This document shows, in pieces, positions 29,091-39,424 of a stretch of 64,000 bases of DNA. Within the stretch, counting starts at the first letter, position 1, and each line of letters starts with the position of its first letter. The position numbers and the translations under genes were made by a program. Below the pieces are notes generated by a model that was not told the DNA's origin, did no database searches, and saw only the letters and a list, made by a program, of their open reading frames with translations. This stretch comes from Janthinobacterium fluminis (GTDB lineage: Bacteria > Pseudomonadota > Gammaproteobacteria > Burkholderiales > Burkholderiaceae_D), in contig NZ_JAQQXR010000006.1 of NCBI RefSeq assembly GCF_028595325.1, positions 349,341 through 413,340 of the forward strand, written 5' to 3'.

Positions 29091-31994
29091 ATGTCCGATA
29101 ACAGCACCACGCCGAAGCAGCAAAAATCCGCCAAGAAGCCGGAGAGCAAATACCCGGTCAATATGACCGAAACGCCGTTCCCTATGCGCGGCGACATGGC
29201 CAAGCGCGAGCCGCAATGGGTCCAGCAATGGCAGGACAAGAAAGTCTACCAGCGCATCCGCAAGGCCGCCGCCGGCCGCCCGAAATTCATCCTGCACGAC
29301 GGTCCGCCCTACGCCAACGGCGACATCCACCTGGGCCACGCCGTCAACAAGATCCTCAAGGACATCGTCGTCAAGTCGCGCACCATGGCCGGTTTCGACG
29401 CCCCCTATGTGCCGGGCTGGGACTGCCACGGCATGCCGATCGAGATCCAGATCGAAAAACTTCACGGCAAGAACCTGCCGACGGCCGAGGTGCTGAGCAA
29501 GGCGCGCGCCTACGCCAGCGAACAGGTGGCGCGGCAGAAGGCCGGCTTCATCCGCCTCGGCGTGCTGGGCGAGTGGGACAACCCCTATCTGACCATGGCC
29601 TACGGCAACGAGGCCGACGAATTGCGCGCCCTCGGCCGGATGATGGAAAAAGGCTACGTCTACCGCGGCCTGAAGCCGGTCAACTGGTGCTTCGACTGCG
29701 GCTCGGCGCTGGCCGAGGCGGAGGTGGAATACCAGGACAAGCGCGACCCGGCCATCGACGTCGGCTTCTCCTTCGCCGAACCGGCCAAGCTGGCGGCCGC
29801 CTTCGGCCTGCCGGCCCTGCCGACGGAGCACGGCTTCATCGTCATCTGGACCACCACGCCCTGGACCATCCCGTCCAACCAGGCGCTCAACGTCCATCCG
29901 GAAATCAGCTACGCCCTGGTCGAAACCCGGCGCGACGGCCAGCCGCTGCTGCTGATCCTGGCCGCCGACCTGGCCGAATCCTGCCTGGCGCGCTACAAAC
30001 TCGAAGGCAGAATCATCGCCACCTGCCTGGGCGCCGCCCTCGAAGGCCTGCGCTTCCGGCATCCGCTGGCCGCGCAAGACCCGGCCTTCGACCGCAGCTC
30101 GCCGATGTACCTGGCCGACTACGTGACCACCGAAAGCGGCACCGGCGTGGTCCACTCGGCGCCCGCCTACGGCCTCGACGACTTCATCTCCTGCAAGGCG
30201 CACGGCATGCAGGACGACGCCATCCTGACCCCGGTCATGGGCGACGGCAAATTCGCCTCGACCCTGCCGCTGTTCGGCGGCCTGACCATCTGGGAAGCGT
30301 CGAAGCCGATCTGCGCCGCGCTGACGGCCGCCGGCGCCCTGTTCGAACTGAAGATGTTCGACCACAGCTATATGCATTGCTGGCGCCATAAGACCCCGAT
30401 CATCTACCGCGCCACCTCGCAGTGGTTCGCCGGCATGGACGTGACGCCGAAAGACGGCGGCCCGACGCTGCGCCAGAGCGCCCTGCAAGGCATCGCCGAC
30501 ACCAAGTTCTACCCGGACTGGGGCCAGGCGCGCCTGCACGGCATGATCGCCAACCGTCCCGACTGGACCCTGTCGCGCCAGCGCCAGTGGGGCGTGCCGA
30601 TGGCCTTCATCGTCCACAAGGAAAGCGGCGAGCTGCACCCGCGCATGCCCGAGCTGCTCGAACAGATCGCCAAATTGATCGAGAAAAGCGGCATCGAAGC
30701 CTGGCTGACCCTCGACATCGCCGACCTGATCGGGGCCGAGGCGGCCATGTACCAGAAGAACAAGGACACGCTGGACGTCTGGTTCGACTCCGGCACGACG
30801 CACCAGACCGTGCTCGGCGGCCCGCAGGGCAAAGGCTCGCACGGCGCCCAGTCGCAATTCCCGGCCGACCTGTACCTGGAAGGCTCGGACCAGCACCGCG
30901 GCTGGTTCCACTCCTCGCTGCTGACCTCCTCGATGCTCAACGGCCAGCCGCCCTACAAGGCGCTGCTGACGCACGGCTTCACCGTCGACGGCGAGGGCAA
31001 GAAAATGTCCAAATCGCTGGGCAACACGCTGGCGCCGCAGAAAATCTCCGACACCCTGGGCGCCGACATCCTGCGCCTGTGGATCGCCTCGACCGACTAT
31101 AGCGGCGAGCTGTCGATCTCCGACGAGATCCTCAAGCGCGTGACGGAATCGTACCGCCGCATCCGCAACACGCTGCGCTTCCTGCTGGCCAACACCTCGG
31201 ACTTCGACCCGACCACGGACGCGCTGCCGATCGCCGAGCTGTTCGAGATCGACCGCTACGCCATCGCCAACATGGCGGCGCTGCAGGAACAGATCCTGAA
31301 GAACTACGAGACCTACGAATTCCACCCCATCGTCTCCAAGCTGCAGACCTACTGCTCGGAAGACCTGGGCGGCTTCTACCTCGACATCCTGAAGGACCGC
31401 CTGTACACCACCGGCCTGACCTCGAAGGCGCGCCGCTCGGCGCAGACGGCGCTGTGGCACATCACGCAAAGCCTGCTGCGCGTGATGGCGCCGGCGCTGT
31501 CGTTCACGGCCGAGGAAGCCTGGGCCGTCTTCGCCAGCCCGCAGCAATACAGCGCCAGCGACGAAACCATCTTCACCCAGACCTACTGGGAGCTGCCGGT
31601 CGTCGCCGACGGCGCCGCCCTGCTGGAAAAGTACGCGGCCCTGCGCGCCGTGCGCACCGACGTCACCAAGCAGCTTGAAGACCTGCGCGGCGCCGGCGCC
31701 ATCGGCTCCTCGCTGCAGGCCGAGCTGACCATCAAGGCCGCAGCCGGCAAGTACCAGCTGCTGGCCAGCCTGGACGACGACCTGAAATTCGTCTTCATCA
31801 CCTCGCAGGCGAACGTCGTCGAAGTGGCCGGGGAGGCCGAGGAAGGCGTCAGCGTGACGGCGTCCGAAGCGGCAAAGTGCGAGCGCTGCTGGCACTACCG
31901 CGCCGACGTCGGCGCCCACGCCGACCACCCGACCTTGTGCGGCCGCTGCCACAGCAATCTGTTCGGTGCGGGCGAAAAACGCAAGTTCGCGTAA
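29091..31994 (+). CDS. ileS: Isoleucyl-tRNA synthetase
   Basis: A 967-residue class I synthetase that charges tRNA-Ile. HLGH at residues 80-83 is the HIGH motif, and KMSKS lies near residue 640. A full CP1 editing domain is between them. A C-terminal zinc finger with cysteines CERCW and CGRC sits in the last 40 residues. The length agrees with the bacterial type. Followed by lspA, a classic gene pair. Confidence 0.98.
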   Translation: MSDNSTTPKQQKSAKKPESKYPVNMTETPFPMRGDMAKREPQWVQQWQDKKVYQRIRKAAAGRPKFILHDGPPYANGDIHLGHAVNKILKDIVVKSRTMAGFDAPYVPGWDCHGMPIEIQIEKLHGKNLPTAEVLSKARAYASEQVARQKAGFIRLGVLGEWDNPYLTMAYGNEADELRALGRMMEKGYVYRGLKPVNWCFDCGSALAEAEVEYQDKRDPAIDVGFSFAEPAKLAAAFGLPALPTEHGFIVIWTTTPWTIPSNQALNVHPEISYALVETRRDGQPLLLILAADLAESCLARYKLEGRIIATCLGAALEGLRFRHPLAAQDPAFDRSSPMYLADYVTTESGTGVVHSAPAYGLDDFISCKAHGMQDDAILTPVMGDGKFASTLPLFGGLTIWEASKPICAALTAAGALFELKMFDHSYMHCWRHKTPIIYRATSQWFAGMDVTPKDGGPTLRQSALQGIADTKFYPDWGQARLHGMIANRPDWTLSRQRQWGVPMAFIVHKESGELHPRMPELLEQIAKLIEKSGIEAWLTLDIADLIGAEAAMYQKNKDTLDVWFDSGTTHQTVLGGPQGKGSHGAQSQFPADLYLEGSDQHRGWFHSSLLTSSMLNGQPPYKALLTHGFTVDGEGKKMSKSLGNTLAPQKISDTLGADILRLWIASTDYSGELSISDEILKRVTESYRRIRNTLRFLLANTSDFDPTTDALPIAELFEIDRYAIANMAALQEQILKNYETYEFHPIVSKLQTYCSEDLGGFYLDILKDRLYTTGLTSKARRSAQTALWHITQSLLRVMAPALSFTAEEAWAVFASPQQYSASDETIFTQTYWELPVVADGAALLEKYAALRAVRTDVTKQLEDLRGAGAIGSSLQAELTIKAAAGKYQLLASLDDDLKFVFITSQANVVEVAGEAEEGVSVTASEAAKCERCWHYRADVGAHADHPTLCGRCHSNLFGAGEKRKFA

Positions 31995-32068
31995 ATTAGC
32001 CCCGCCGTACCGGCACGACCCCGCCATCGCGTCCGCGCGATGGCGGCCACGAACCCCACCCGACACCT

Positions 32069-32572
32069 ATGGCCACTAAAAACCGCTTCTCGTCCAAACC
32101 GCAATCGTCCCTGCTGCCGTGGCTCGGCATCGCCGCCATCGTCATCCTGCTCGACCAAGTCTCGAAGATCACCATCACGCGGCTGTTTGCCTACGCCGAA
32201 GAGCGCGTCGTCACCGCGTTTTTCAACCTGACCCTGGTCTACAACCCGGGCGCGGCCTTCAGCTTCCTGCGCGACGCCGGCGGCTGGCAACGCTACTTCT
32301 TCACCGCCATCGCCGTCGGTGTCTCGCTGTACATCGTCTACCTGCTCAAGAAGCACGCCGGGCAACGCCTGTTCTGCTGGGCGCTGGCGCTGATACTCGG
32401 CGGCGCCATCGGCAACGTCATCGACCGCGTCGCCTACGGCCACGTCATCGACTTCCTCGATTTCCACCTCAAAGGCTGGGGCCACTTCCCCGCCTTCAAC
32501 CTCGCCGATTCGGCCATTTTCCTCGGCGTCGTGCTGTTCATCCTCGACGAACTGCGCCGCGTGAACAAGTAA
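32069..32572 (+). CDS. lspA: Lipoprotein signal peptidase (signal peptidase II)
   Basis: A 167-residue inner-membrane aspartyl protease that cleaves prolipoproteins. Four hydrophobic helices are visible. The catalytic aspartates fall in GNVIDR and FNLADSAI, and NPGAAFSF is the conserved first-half motif. Confidence 0.97.
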   Translation: MATKNRFSSKPQSSLLPWLGIAAIVILLDQVSKITITRLFAYAEERVVTAFFNLTLVYNPGAAFSFLRDAGGWQRYFFTAIAVGVSLYIVYLLKKHAGQRLFCWALALILGGAIGNVIDRVAYGHVIDFLDFHLKGWGHFPAFNLADSAIFLGVVLFILDELRRVNK

Positions 32573-32588
32573 TCCCCCCGGGAGAAGC

Positions 32589-33812
32589 ATGATGGAACTG
32601 TCTGGTAAAAAAATCGTCCTCGGCCTGTCCGGCGGCGTCGCCTGCTACAAGGCGGCCGAACTGTGCCGCGCCCTCAGCAAGGCCGGCGCCGAGGTCCACG
32701 TCGTCATGACCGACGCCGCCACCCATTTCATCACGGCCGTGACGATGCAAGCCCTGTCCGGCCACCCGGTGCACAGCAGCCAGTGGGACGCCCGCATCGA
32801 CAACAACATGGCCCACATCGACCTGAGCCGCGGCGCCGACGCCATCCTCATCGCGCCCTGCTCGGCCGACTTCCTGTTCAAGCTGGCGCACGGCGTCTGC
32901 GACGACCTGCTGTCGACGCTGTGCCTGGCGCGGCCGCAACAACTGCCGCTGCTGGTGGCGCCGGCGATGAACGTGGAAATGTGGCAGAAGCCGGCCACCC
33001 AGCGCAACGTCGAGCAGCTGCGCGAGGACGGCGTCACGCTGTTCGGCCCGGCCGCCGGCGAACAAGCCTGCGGCGAAGTCGGCCTCGGCCGCATGCTCGA
33101 ACCGCAGCAGCTGCTGGAAGAATTGATCGCCGCCTTCCAGCCGAAAGTCCTGGCCGGCAAGCGCGTCCTGATCACGGCCGGCCCGACCTTCGAGGCCATC
33201 GACCCGGTGCGCGGCATCACCAACCTTTCCTCGGGCAAGATGGGCTACGCGGTGGCGCGCGCGGCGCGCGAAGCCGGCGCCGAGGTCACGCTCATTTCCG
33301 GCCCCACCGCGCTGGACGCGCCCTTCGGCGTGCAGCGCCTCAACGTGCAAAGCGCCCGGCAGATGCACGACGCCGTCATGGCCCAGCTCGACGGCCAGCA
33401 CGTCTTCATCGCCGTCGCCGCCGTGGCCGACTGGCGCGTGCTCAACTCCAGCGAGCAGAAAATGAAGAAGCAGGCCGACGGCTCCGTGCCGGAGCTGAAG
33501 TTCGAACAGAACCCCGACATCCTGGCGGCGGTGGCGGCGCGCACCAACCTGTCCGGCCATCCCTATTGCGTCGGCTTTGCCGCGGAATCGGAAAACCTGA
33601 TCGAATTCGGCGCCAGCAAACGCGAGAAAAAAGGCATCCCCCTGCTGGTCGGTAACATCGGCCACCACACCTTCGGCCAGGACGACAACACCATCATCCT
33701 GTTCGACGAAAACGGCCACACCGTGCTGCCGCGCGCCGGCAAGCTGAATCTGGCACGCCAACTCATTTCCGAAATTTCCAAGCGGCTGGCGCAGACCTCA
33801 CTGTTCAAGTGA
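32589..33812 (+). CDS. coaBC: Bifunctional phosphopantothenoylcysteine decarboxylase / phosphopantothenate-cysteine ligase
   Basis: A 407-residue enzyme of coenzyme A synthesis. The N-terminal CoaC flavoprotein domain has [15 protein letters not shown], the active-site AHIDLS and PAMN motifs. The C-terminal CoaB domain begins near residue 190 with [25 protein letters not shown] precedes ATG 32589. It lies 16 bases after lspA and 34 bases before dut. Confidence 0.97.
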   Translation: MMELSGKKIVLGLSGGVACYKAAELCRALSKAGAEVHVVMTDAATHFITAVTMQALSGHPVHSSQWDARIDNNMAHIDLSRGADAILIAPCSADFLFKLAHGVCDDLLSTLCLARPQQLPLLVAPAMNVEMWQKPATQRNVEQLREDGVTLFGPAAGEQACGEVGLGRMLEPQQLLEELIAAFQPKVLAGKRVLITAGPTFEAIDPVRGITNLSSGKMGYAVARAAREAGAEVTLISGPTALDAPFGVQRLNVQSARQMHDAVMAQLDGQHVFIAVAAVADWRVLNSSEQKMKKQADGSVPELKFEQNPDILAAVAARTNLSGHPYCVGFAAESENLIEFGASKREKKGIPLLVGNIGHHTFGQDDNTIILFDENGHTVLPRAGKLNLARQLISEISKRLAQTSLFK

Positions 33813-33846
33813 GGCCGCGCCTGCCCATCCACCACCAAGAAACGCC

Positions 33847-34296
33847 ATGAAAACAATCGACGTCAAGATCCTCGACCCGCGCATGCAAGAGCAGATGCCG
33901 GCCTACGCCACCCCGGGCAGCGCCGGCCTCGACCTGCGCGCCTGCATCGACGCCCCCCTCACCATCGAAGCCGGCCAGACCGTGCTGATTCCGACCGGCC
34001 TGGCGATCCACATCGGCGACCCGTCCTACGCCGCCATGATCCTGCCGCGCAGCGGCATGGGCCACAAGAACGGTATCGTGCTGGGAAATCTGGTAGGCTT
34101 GATCGACTCGGATTACCAGGGCCAGCTGATGGTGTCGACCTGGAACCGCGGCCACAGCACCTTCACGCTGAATCCGATGGAGCGGCTGGCGCAGCTGATC
34201 ATCGTGCCGGTGCTGCAGGTGGGCTTTAACATCGTCGACGAATTCGACACGAGCGAACGCGGTGCTGGCGGTTTCGGCAGCACCGGCAAACAATAA
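33847..34296 (+). CDS. dut: Deoxyuridine 5'-triphosphate nucleotidohydrolase
   Basis: A 149-residue trimeric dUTPase that keeps uracil out of DNA and provides dUMP. The five family motifs are visible: [33 protein letters not shown] and the C-terminal [10 protein letters not shown]. It is paired with coaBC, a common arrangement. Confidence 0.97.
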   Translation: MKTIDVKILDPRMQEQMPAYATPGSAGLDLRACIDAPLTIEAGQTVLIPTGLAIHIGDPSYAAMILPRSGMGHKNGIVLGNLVGLIDSDYQGQLMVSTWNRGHSTFTLNPMERLAQLIIVPVLQVGFNIVDEFDTSERGAGGFGSTGKQ

Positions 34297-34307
34297 GGAA
34301 AGCCGCT

Positions 34308-35411
34308 ATGCCTGGTATCGCCAACCCACCGTTCAACCGACTCCAGGCAGGCGGCGCCGCCATGCTGGCGCTGCTGCTGGCCGGCTGCTCGACGCCGCCC
34401 CCCGTCTACATCAGCGAGCGCGAACGCGCGCCCGCTGCGGCCGGGCCGCGCACCGCGGCCCCCGTCGTCACCCAGCGCATGATCGCCGCGCGCGACGCCG
34501 TCGGCAAAATGGTGGCCCTGCAGGACCGCCTGTACAAGGTCGCGGCGCCGCTGCTGATCAACAACGCCGACCTGTGCAAAGGCCAGGCGCGCAACCTGCT
34601 CGGCTTCACCGCCAAGAACAAATACTCCTACCCCGGCGAATTCGCCGACGCGGCCCAGGCGGCGCTCGGCTACAACGAGCACCTGCAAGTGTCCGGCGTG
34701 CTGTCGGGCAGCGGCGCGGCGCGCGCCGGCCTGCGCAAGGGCGACGGCCTGGTCGCCGCCGACGGCAAGCTGCTGCCGCACGGGCCGAACGCGGAAACCC
34801 AGGCGGCCGGCATCTTGGGCCCGCTGGTTGCCAGCCGCGCCACGCTGACCGTGACCATCGCCCGCGGCGGCGTCGACCAGAACCTCAGCCTGCCCGTCAC
34901 GCGCGCCTGCGCCTTCCGCGTCGACCTGGGCAACGCCGACAACGTCAACGCCTACGCCGACGGCCAGCGCCTCATGCTCACGCGCGGCATGATCAACTAC
35001 GCGCAGAACGACGAATCGATCGCCTACGTGATGGCCAAGGAAATGGCGCACAACATCCTCGGCCACGCCGTCACGCAACGCTCGGCGGGCACGCTGAGCG
35101 GCATGATCGAAAACCTCAGCGACGTCGAGCCGGACCTGTCCATGTTGATCGGCAACGGCGGCGTCAAAGCCATGCCGCAGGAACTCGACGCGGCCGCCGA
35201 CACCCTGGCGCTCTACCTGCTGGCGCGCGGCGGCTACGGCATCGACAACGCGGCCCGCTTCTGGCAGCGCCTGGCGAACGCCTATCCCGCCACCGTGCTC
35301 AATGGCTACACGGCCATCCACCCGGCCATCGCCTACCGCGTCGGCGCGATCAACAAGACCGTCGCCGAGATCAAGGCCAAGCAGGCCGGCAAGAAGCCGC
35401 TGCTGCCCTAA
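34308..35411 (+). CDS. Lipoprotein with PDZ and degenerate M48-like peptidase domain
   Basis: A 367-residue protein with a lipobox (LLLAGC, Cys27), so probably lipid-anchored. A PDZ-like segment (LQVSGVLSGSGAARAGLRKG) lies near residues 126-145, followed by an M48-like region. The zinc motif expected as HExxH reads KEMAH at 244-248, and the distal ExxAD reads DAAAD at 294-298. So two of three zinc ligands are changed while the surrounding NILGH and ALYLLARGGYG remain recognisable. It may be a non-catalytic chaperone-like pseudopeptidase. It is 11 bases after dut, with GGAAAG before the ATG. Confidence 0.8.
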   Translation: MPGIANPPFNRLQAGGAAMLALLLAGCSTPPPVYISERERAPAAAGPRTAAPVVTQRMIAARDAVGKMVALQDRLYKVAAPLLINNADLCKGQARNLLGFTAKNKYSYPGEFADAAQAALGYNEHLQVSGVLSGSGAARAGLRKGDGLVAADGKLLPHGPNAETQAAGILGPLVASRATLTVTIARGGVDQNLSLPVTRACAFRVDLGNADNVNAYADGQRLMLTRGMINYAQNDESIAYVMAKEMAHNILGHAVTQRSAGTLSGMIENLSDVEPDLSMLIGNGGVKAMPQELDAAADTLALYLLARGGYGIDNAARFWQRLANAYPATVLNGYTAIHPAIAYRVGAINKTVAEIKAKQAGKKPLLP

Positions 35412-35417
35412 GGCCGG

Positions 35418-35558
35418 CTAGATGTTGGGGAAGTTCGGGAAGAACACCCCCATCACCCAGGTCAGCACCACGCAAAACACGACGGCGCCCAGCAGCACGA
35501 CCAACAGGCGGCCGAACTTAGGGTTGCCGTCGTCTTCTCTATCGGTATTCTCTGTCAT
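35418..35558 (-). CDS. Small single-span membrane protein (46 residues)
   Basis: An open frame of 47 codons on the minus strand in the gap after the pseudopeptidase gene. The protein has a charged N terminus (MTENTDREDDGNPKFG), one strong membrane helix (RLLVVLLGAVVFCVVLTWVMG) and a short tail ending FFPNFPNI. The organisation as a soluble acidic head plus one helix, and the tight fit to the gap, support a real gene. I do not recognise a family. It is convergent with the gene at 34308. Confidence 0.6.
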   Translation of the reverse strand: MTENTDREDDGNPKFGRLLVVLLGAVVFCVVLTWVMGVFFPNFPNI

Positions 35559-35738
35559 AGCCACTCTCTGCAAGCTTTAGGACTGCGTAGTATATTCGAT
35601 GCCTGAGCCTGGGTCTTGCCCGACGCGGGAAGGCCGCCGCGCGCCGCGCGCCGGGACAACAATACAATAGCAAGAAGCGGATGGCGTCGCGGCGCCGCCG
35701 CCGGCACAATCGACCTTCCGCACTAGAAAGAAATACAG

Positions 35739-36629
35739 ATGAAAGCAGCCGACTTCCTCAGACTCATCCTCCTGGCCGCGATCTGGGGCGCCTCCTTCCT
35801 GTTCATGCGCATCGGCGCACCCGTGCTGGGGCCGGCCGTGCTGATCGAGTACCGGGTCGGCTTCGCCGCGCTGTTCCTGGCCGCCGTCGGCTTCGCCCTG
35901 AAAAAACCGCTGGGCCTGCGCCGCCACTGGAAACACTTCCTCATCATCGGCTTCTTCAACTCCACCCTGCCCTTCCTGCTCTACGCCTTCGCCGCGAAAA
36001 GCCTGTCGGCCTCGGTGCTGTCCGTGCTCAACGCCACCTCGCCGATCTGGGGCGCGCTGATCGCCGCCATCTGGACCCGCAAGGCGATGGCGCCGCGCAC
36101 CCTGCTCGGCCTGCTGCTGGGCCTGGGCGGCGTCGCCCTGCTGGTCGGCTTCGACACCGTCTCGGCGCAGGACGGCGCCGGCCTGGCGATCGGCGCGGGC
36201 CTGCTGGCCGCCTTCTGCTACGGCATCGCCACCAACTACGCCAAATCGGCCCAGGCCGTCGAACCGTTCGCCAACGCCCACGGCAGCATGTGGGCCGCCA
36301 CGCTGATGGTGCTGCCGGCGCTGCCCTTCTTCCCGGCGCCGGCCAGCCCCAGCGCCGGCGTGATGGCGGCCGTGCTGGCCCTCGGCGTGCTGTGCAGCGG
36401 CGTCGCCTTCCTGCTGTACTTCCGCCTGATCCACGACGTCGGCGCCACGTCGGCGCTGACGGTGACGTTCCTGATTCCCGTCTTCGGCATCCTGTGGGGC
36501 TGCCTCTTCCTCGGCGAAGTCATCGGCTGGTACACCATCGCCGGCTCGGCCATCGTCATCGTCGGCACGGCCCTGGTGACGGGCTTGCGCCCTTCGCTGT
36601 CGTGGCTGCGCAAATCCGCGTCCGCATGA
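35739..36629 (+). CDS. EamA/DMT family transporter
   Basis: A 296-residue inner-membrane protein with about ten helices arranged as two EamA repeats. It opens with LRLILLAAIWGASFLFMRIG, typical of the RhaT/EamA family; the substrate is unknown. Its stop codon overlaps the next gene (ATGA), so the two are translationally coupled. Confidence 0.9.
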   Translation: MKAADFLRLILLAAIWGASFLFMRIGAPVLGPAVLIEYRVGFAALFLAAVGFALKKPLGLRRHWKHFLIIGFFNSTLPFLLYAFAAKSLSASVLSVLNATSPIWGALIAAIWTRKAMAPRTLLGLLLGLGGVALLVGFDTVSAQDGAGLAIGAGLLAAFCYGIATNYAKSAQAVEPFANAHGSMWAATLMVLPALPFFPAPASPSAGVMAAVLALGVLCSGVAFLLYFRLIHDVGATSALTVTFLIPVFGILWGCLFLGEVIGWYTIAGSAIVIVGTALVTGLRPSLSWLRKSASA

Positions 36630-37531
36630 GCGCAAAGACGCGCCAGCTGACGATCGCGCTGCCGCCGGGCTACCGCCTGCAGGACGTGCTGGCCTTCCAC
36701 AGCCGCGACACGGAAAGCGTCGCCGAACAGGTCGGCCCCGCCAGCCTGCGCAAGGGCGTGCTGCTGGACGGCGCCGCCGTCGAACTCGACATCGCCTTCG
36801 GCGCGGCCACGGCCGCCTGCACCGTGCGCGCTGACAGCGCGCTGTCGGCCGCCGCCAGCGCGCAAGTGGACGGGGCGCTGCGCAGCATCCTCGGCCTGCG
36901 CATCGACCCGCAGCCCTTCGCCGCCTTCACCCGCGACGACCCGCTGGTCGGCCCGCTCGTCGCCGCCCAGCCGGGCCTGCGCATCGTCCAGTCGGCCAGC
37001 GCCTTCGAGGCGCTGACCTGGGCCATCATCGGCCAGCAGATCAACCTGCCCTTCGCCATCGCGCTGCGCCGCACCTTCATCCTGCAGGCGGGACGCCGGC
37101 ACAGCGGCGGCCTGTGGTGCTACCCGGAGGCGGCCGACGTCGCCCGCCTCGACGCCGACGACCTGACCAGCCGCAAATTCTCGCGCGCCAAGGCCGACAC
37201 GCTGCTGCGGCTGGCCCGCCTCGTCGACGCCGGCGCGCTCGACCTGGCGCAGCCGCCGTCCGGCGACGTCGGCCCCGTCTCGGCGGCGCTGCTGGCCGTC
37301 AAAGGCATCGGCCCGTGGACCGTCAACTACGGCCTGCTGCGCGGCTACGGCTACGCCGACTGCTCGCTGCACGGCGACGTCGCCATCCGCGCCGCGCTGC
37401 AACACCTGCTGGACGAGCAAGTCAAACCCGACATCGCCCGCACCGAACAATGGCTGGCGCAATACCGGCCCCACCGCACCATGCTGGCGGCCCACCTGTG
37501 GGCCAGCCTGCACCAGCGCCCGCACGAATAA
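36626..37531 (+). CDS. DNA-3-methyladenine glycosylase II family (AlkA-like)
   Basis: A 301-residue base-excision enzyme that removes alkylated purines. The helix-hairpin-helix LLAVKGIGPWT is at 222-232 and the catalytic aspartate is D251 (SLHGDVAIR), matching AlkA Asp238 spacing. The N-terminal ~115 residues resemble the AlkA N-terminal domain. The ATG 36626 overlaps the transporter stop. An Ada-type regulator is not adjacent. Confidence 0.88.
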   Translation: MSAKTRQLTIALPPGYRLQDVLAFHSRDTESVAEQVGPASLRKGVLLDGAAVELDIAFGAATAACTVRADSALSAAASAQVDGALRSILGLRIDPQPFAAFTRDDPLVGPLVAAQPGLRIVQSASAFEALTWAIIGQQINLPFAIALRRTFILQAGRRHSGGLWCYPEAADVARLDADDLTSRKFSRAKADTLLRLARLVDAGALDLAQPPSGDVGPVSAALLAVKGIGPWTVNYGLLRGYGYADCSLHGDVAIRAALQHLLDEQVKPDIARTEQWLAQYRPHRTMLAAHLWASLHQRPHE

Positions 37532-37542
37532 ATGACCGCTAC

Positions 37543-38220
37543 ATGCAAAGCATCCACGACTATTACGACAAACTGGCGCAAGACTACGACAGCAAGCGCT
37601 TCGGCAACTCCTACGGCCGCTACCTCGACCGGCAGGAACGCGACATCCTGTCCGCGTGGCTGGCGGCCGTCCCGCCCGAGGCCGCCATCGACCTCGGTTG
37701 CGGCACGGGCCGGCTGCTCGACTTCGCCATGACGGGCGCCGACGCCTCGGCCGAAATGCTCAAGGTCGCCGCGGCGAAATTTCCCGACCGCCGCCTGATC
37801 CAGGCCAGCCTGCCGGACCTCGGCGTCGCCGGCGACAGCCGCTACCGGGCGGCGACGTGCTTCCACGTCTTCATGCATCTGGACAAAACCGTGATCGAAC
37901 AATCGCTGCGCGCCGTTGCCGGCATCGTCGCGGCGGGCGGCATCTTCATCCTCGATATTCCCTCGCAACACAGGCGCGCGCTGAACTGGCGCAAGCCGAG
38001 CGGCTGGCACGGCGGCACGGCCGCGACCCGGGCCGACATCGCCGCGTGGGCGGGGCCGGCCTGGCGCATCGTCGGCCGCCGCGGCATCCTGTTCTTCCCC
38101 ATCCACCGCCTGCCCGCCTTTGCCCGGCCGCTGTTGCGGCGGCTCGACGCCCTGATCGGCCGCAGCCCGCTGGGCCGCTACGCGTCCTACCATGTGTATC
38201 AGTTGGAGCGCCAGGCGTGA
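37543..38220 (+). CDS. Class I SAM-dependent methyltransferase
   Basis: A 225-residue Rossmann-fold methyltransferase. The SAM-binding motif I is AIDLGCGTGRLLD near residues 49-61, and an acidic motif follows. The acceptor is unknown; the family resembles ubiquinone- or lipid-type methyltransferases only loosely. The stop overlaps the VanW gene start (GTGA), so the two are likely to function together. Confidence 0.8.
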   Translation: MQSIHDYYDKLAQDYDSKRFGNSYGRYLDRQERDILSAWLAAVPPEAAIDLGCGTGRLLDFAMTGADASAEMLKVAAAKFPDRRLIQASLPDLGVAGDSRYRAATCFHVFMHLDKTVIEQSLRAVAGIVAAGGIFILDIPSQHRRALNWRKPSGWHGGTAATRADIAAWAGPAWRIVGRRGILFFPIHRLPAFARPLLRRLDALIGRSPLGRYASYHVYQLERQA

Positions 38221-38957
38221 CGTCCCTGCGCGACTTGCTGCGTCCCTTCGTCCCGCTATCGCTGCGGCAAACGGTGGCGCAGGCCAGACGCCGCTGGCGC
38301 GACAGGAAGGGCAAGGTGCGCTGGTCGGATACGCGCGGCAGCGCCGACCTGTCCGGCTACATTTTGCATGTGGAATTGGTGCAAGCAGTGCTGCCCGGCA
38401 GCCTGCTGGAAAACAAGCTGGCCAATCTCGCGCTCGGCGCGCAACGCATCCACCTGTCGGTGCTGGCGCCGAACCAGACCTGGTCGTTTTGGCGCCTGGT
38501 CCAGCAACCGAGCAAGCGCAAGGGCTTTCTGGCCGGCCGCAATCTCGTCAATGGCAAACTGGTGCCGCAAATCGGCGGCGGCCTGTGCCAGCTCTCCAGC
38601 CTGATCTACCACCTGGGACTATTGAGCGGCCTCGTCATCGCCGAGCGCCACCCGCACAGCGTCGACATCTATCGGGAAGGCGAGCGCTACACGCCGCTGG
38701 GCGCCGATGCGACGGTGGTGTGGGGCTTCAAAGATTTGCGGCTCGCCAATCCGCACGGCGCCGACGTGATGTTCGAATGCCTGCTGCGCGACGGCCAATT
38801 GATTGGCCGGGTCCATGCTCGCGCGGCGCTGCCGCAGTATGCCGTCGAATTCCTGCGCCAACCCGTCGCGGGCAGCCGCGTCACGGTCAACACCGTGGTG
38901 AACACAAAACCGCACACCACAACCTGCTACGAGCAAAGACCGGGTTTAGCCTTGTAG
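38217..38957 (+). CDS. VanW family protein (GTG start)
   Basis: A 246-residue protein of the VanW family, known from some vancomycin-resistance clusters but of unestablished function. The family core with IGGGLCQLSS near residue 120 and the LAPNQTWSFW phrase are present. No signal peptide is evident. GTG 38217 overlaps the methyltransferase stop and is preceded by GGAG at suitable spacing. The adjacent sequence encodes no van resistance genes, so the name does not imply resistance. Confidence 0.85.
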   Translation: MTSLRDLLRPFVPLSLRQTVAQARRRWRDRKGKVRWSDTRGSADLSGYILHVELVQAVLPGSLLENKLANLALGAQRIHLSVLAPNQTWSFWRLVQQPSKRKGFLAGRNLVNGKLVPQIGGGLCQLSSLIYHLGLLSGLVIAERHPHSVDIYREGERYTPLGADATVVWGFKDLRLANPHGADVMFECLLRDGQLIGRVHARAALPQYAVEFLRQPVAGSRVTVNTVVNTKPHTTTCYEQRPGLAL

Positions 38958-38976
38958 AAATATGGCAAGGCAAAAA

Positions 38977-39014
38977 CGAAAAAACCGCTGATACCCAGAA
39001 GTATCAACGGTTTT
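38977..39014 (-). terminator. Terminator of initiator tRNA copy 1
   Basis: Read on the minus strand: a 14-bp stem (38981-38994 with 39001-39014, one G-U pair), 6-nt loop and a T-rich end, 8 bases beyond the tRNA CCA. Confidence 0.85.
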
Positions 39015-39021
39015 GCGTATT

Positions 39022-39098
39022 TGGTTGCGGGGACAGGATTTGAACCTGTGACCTTCGGGTTATGAGCCCGACGAGCTGCCAGACTGCTCCACCCCGCA
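39022..39098 (-). tRNA. Initiator tRNA-fMet (CAT), copy 1
   Basis: A 77-nt cloverleaf with encoded CCA. Initiator features are the A11-U24 pair and three G-C pairs in the anticodon stem (CGGGCTCATAACCCG). The first base is T, giving a T1-A72 pair rather than the usual C1/A72 mismatch. Identical to the copy at 41415-41491. Confidence 0.95.
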
Positions 39099-39103
39099 GA
39101 CGT

Positions 39104-39132
39104 ATTATATAGGCCCCTGTTGCATTGCGCAA
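39104..39132 (-). promoter_or_regulatory. Promoter of initiator tRNA copy 1
   Basis: On the minus strand TTGCGC (39127-39132), 17-base spacer and TATAAT (39104-39109), ending 5 bases before the tRNA 5' end. Confidence 0.7.
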
Positions 39133-39219
39133 TGGCAGCTCGGATTTAAATAGATTCCGGCAAGCGCTTGCGGGATGCACTACACTTGTCTCGATACGCA
39201 TACTGTAATGGAGGTTCGT

Positions 39220-39424
39220 TATGGCAACTCTTAAACGCCCGACAGACCAACATACTGCCACCCCGGCCATCACAGACGAGCCTGCCGCGCAAGACACGCC
39301 GGAGGCGCGTCGTCGCCGTCGCTTGTCCGCGCTCAAGACGATTGCCGGCCTGTGGGCGAACCGTACGGATATCCCCGCCGACGGGCTTGATTGCCAGCGT
39401 GAAATGAGAGCCGAATGGCGTTAG
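39220..39424 (+). CDS. VapB-like antitoxin
   Basis: A 67-residue protein. Its C-terminal segment (AGLWANRTDIPADGLDCQREMRAEW) matches the toxin-binding tail common to VapB antitoxins, and the arginine-rich middle follows a short N-terminal DNA-binding-like part. GGAGG precedes the ATG. The stop overlaps the start of the broken toxin gene. It may be the surviving half of a decayed toxin-antitoxin pair. The palindrome CAAGCGCTTG lies near 39162 upstream. Confidence 0.7.

Noticed and set aside
28971..32066. 1031-codon minus-strand frame opposite ileS
   Set aside because: Antisense shadow of ileS with low-complexity composition.
38217..38957. Vancomycin-resistance cluster because of VanW
   Set aside because: No vanH, vanA-type ligase, vanX or regulatory genes are near, and VanW proteins occur widely without resistance.
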